Assembly: GCA_029010715.1 (NCBI GenBank)
Contig: JAQXKZ010000039.1
Coordinates: forward strand, 1 to 64,000
DNA: 64,000 nt
Direction: 5' to 3'
DNA from: Clostridiales bacterium
Lineage (GTDB): Bacteria; Bacillota; Clostridia; Oscillospirales; Oscillospiraceae
In this document: positions 63,301-64,000 of the stretch, in pieces
How the letters are laid out: the number at the start of each line of letters is the position of its first letter
Position numbering within the stretch: the stretch's first letter is position 1
Position numbers and translations under genes: made by a program
The notes under the pieces: generated by a model
Databases searched by the model: none
What the model saw: the letters and a program-made list of their open reading frames with translations, nothing else
What the model was told of the DNA's origin: nothing

Positions 63301-63329
63301 AGTATAATCGCAAAACATGAAATTGTCAA
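63301..63329 (-). promoter_or_regulatory. Antitoxin RNA promoter
   Basis: On the minus strand a perfect TTGACA (63329-63324) and TATACT (63306-63301) with 17 bp between. This is stronger than the toxin promoter, as expected for an unstable antitoxin RNA. Confidence 0.85.
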
Positions 63330-63382
63330 GTCGCCTTGGAAATCCAGGGCGGCTTTTTTGTTTTGGTTAGCTCGGGAAAATA

Positions 63383-63901
63383 TCAAGTCTGTTTTTTCCC
63401 AGATTGCTGTCCCGCAACCTTGCTTCCTTTCGCATGTGCAGCAATCCTCAATCCACTATCACTATGAGTCGTAATGTCCCCATCAATACGGCTTTTCTGA
63501 AATTGAGGCATTTTGGTTAATTCAGTAATTTGATCAACTGCCTTTTCTTGCCCCACGCTATTAAGCGTGGTAAGAGCGTTTAGGCACTGAATTGCTCGTT
63601 GTTGCCCGTCATAATCCAAATTACTGACAGGATCTAAGATATCTTTGAATTCTGAAGTTATTTCAGCCCGAATAATTTCCGCTGTTTCAATAAACCTATC
63701 GCGGTCATCATCAGGTAAAAGCACCAGAGCACCAACGCCCAAAGCATCCGCAATTTTATCAAGCGTGTCAAGCTTCGGATTCAACTTCCCAAGCTCATAA
63801 CGTCGGATCGTCGGTTCAGCGATACCCGCCATCACACCAAGTTGTTTTTGCGTTAACCCTTGCTCTGTGCGAATTAGACGTATTTTTTCTCCTGTTGTCA
63901 C
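63383..63901 (-). CDS. XRE-family transcriptional repressor
   Basis: A 172-residue regulator. Residues ~1-55 form a lambda-Cro/C1-type helix-turn-helix (IRLIRTEQGLTQKQLGVMAGIAEPTIRRYELGKLNPKLDTLDKI). The rest is polar and helical without a peptidase site, so induction by RecA-type cleavage is not indicated. The GTG at 63901 is chosen for its GGGGTG site; the ORF-track start is 9 codons earlier in the promoter. It faces a plus-strand promoter across shared repeats and likely represses both itself and the element's operon. Confidence 0.87.
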   Translation of the reverse strand: MTTGEKIRLIRTEQGLTQKQLGVMAGIAEPTIRRYELGKLNPKLDTLDKIADALGVGALVLLPDDDRDRFIETAEIIRAEITSEFKDILDPVSNLDYDGQQRAIQCLNALTTLNSVGQEKAVDQITELTKMPQFQKSRIDGDITTHSDSGLRIAAHAKGSKVAGQQSGKKQT

Positions 63902-63918
63902 AACATCACCCCATATAT

Positions 63919-63947
63919 AAGATAACACATGCTCACGTAAACAGCAA
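63919..63947 (-). promoter_or_regulatory. Promoter of the XRE repressor
   Basis: On the minus strand TTGCTG and TATCTT with a 17-bp spacer; the -35 box lies in the left operator repeat. Confidence 0.6.
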
Positions 63948-63982
63948 CATTTTTTTCTGAATGCTTATTGACAGTAACATTT
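63929..63982. repeat. Paired operator repeats between divergent promoters
   Basis: Two imperfect direct repeats, ATGCT...ACAGCAACATTT (63929-63952) and ATGCT...ACAGTAACATTT (63961-63982), both followed by a TTTCTG-like tail. Each overlaps the -35 box of one divergent promoter. Confidence 0.7.
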
Positions 63983-63996
63983 GTTTCTGCTATACT
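63968..63996 (+). promoter_or_regulatory. Strong promoter of the element's next operon
   Basis: A perfect TTGACA (63968-63973) and TATACT (63991-63996) with a 17-bp spacer, reading out of the window. Confidence 0.85.
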
Positions 63997-64000
63997 GAAA

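Overview
This is a GC-rich (roughly 60% by eye) chromosomal window from a spore-forming, anaerobic Clostridia-type Firmicute, most like the Oscillospiraceae/Ruminococcaceae gut lineages. The basis is a Gram-positive PolC, a spoIIGA-sigE sporulation pair, a two-subunit Fe-S L-serine dehydratase, the MEP isoprenoid genes, lysine and SAM-I riboswitches that end in intrinsic terminators, and strong AGGAGG ribosome binding sites. I give no species name.

Layout. 1-3 kb: end of a glycosyltransferase, an amino-acid permease and an alpha/beta hydrolase. 3-9 kb (minus): secA, pgeF, an orphan family-5 solute-binding lipoprotein, cdd and a LysR DNA-binding domain without an effector domain. 9-16 kb: a UPF0371 protein, a YwaF-like membrane protein, a lysine-riboswitch NhaC-type transporter, an AraC regulator and a dicarboxylate/amino-acid symporter. 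16-19 kb: SAM-I riboswitch, metK, a DJ-1/PfpI protein. 18.9-25.7 kb: an accessory module with a two-component system and an amidohydrolase, flanked by two paralogous MFS transporters in opposite orientation. 25.8-36.8 kb (minus): a long housekeeping operon (DMT transporter, pyrH, frr, uppS, AlkD-like, dxr, rseP, ispG, polC) in which an AlkD-like gene stands where cdsA is usual. 36.9-43.4 kb: spoIIGA, sigE, sdaAB-sdaAA, MFS, DUF2798 and pgi. 43.4-49.5 kb: DUF4349 lipoprotein, YhhN-like protein, GNAT, an orphan protein, DUF896, a YfbR-like phosphohydrolase and an amidohydrolase. 49.6-57.3 kb: typA, a lipase-like hydrolase, rpsO, pnp and gamma-glutamyltransferase. 57.4-61.1 kb (minus): modA-modB-modC and a molybdopterin-binding protein.

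61.4 kb to the window end: an integrated element abuts an initiator tRNA-Met gene. It carries a large serine recombinase whose reading frame runs antisense through the tRNA, a 26-residue hydrophobic peptide with a convergent antisense RNA (a complete-looking type I toxin-antitoxin locus), and an XRE repressor that faces a second promoter across repeated operators. The element continues past the window.

The best candidates for undescribed biology are the type I toxin-antitoxin locus (63.0-63.33 kb), a two-copy intergenic element that encodes a conserved small reading frame (48.2 and 55.6 kb), the mirrored MFS/two-component/amidohydrolase module, and the damaged tRNA-fMet junction. Gene calls rest on motif recognition and reading of the supplied ORF translations; promoters, RNA folds and operators are by eye and untested.
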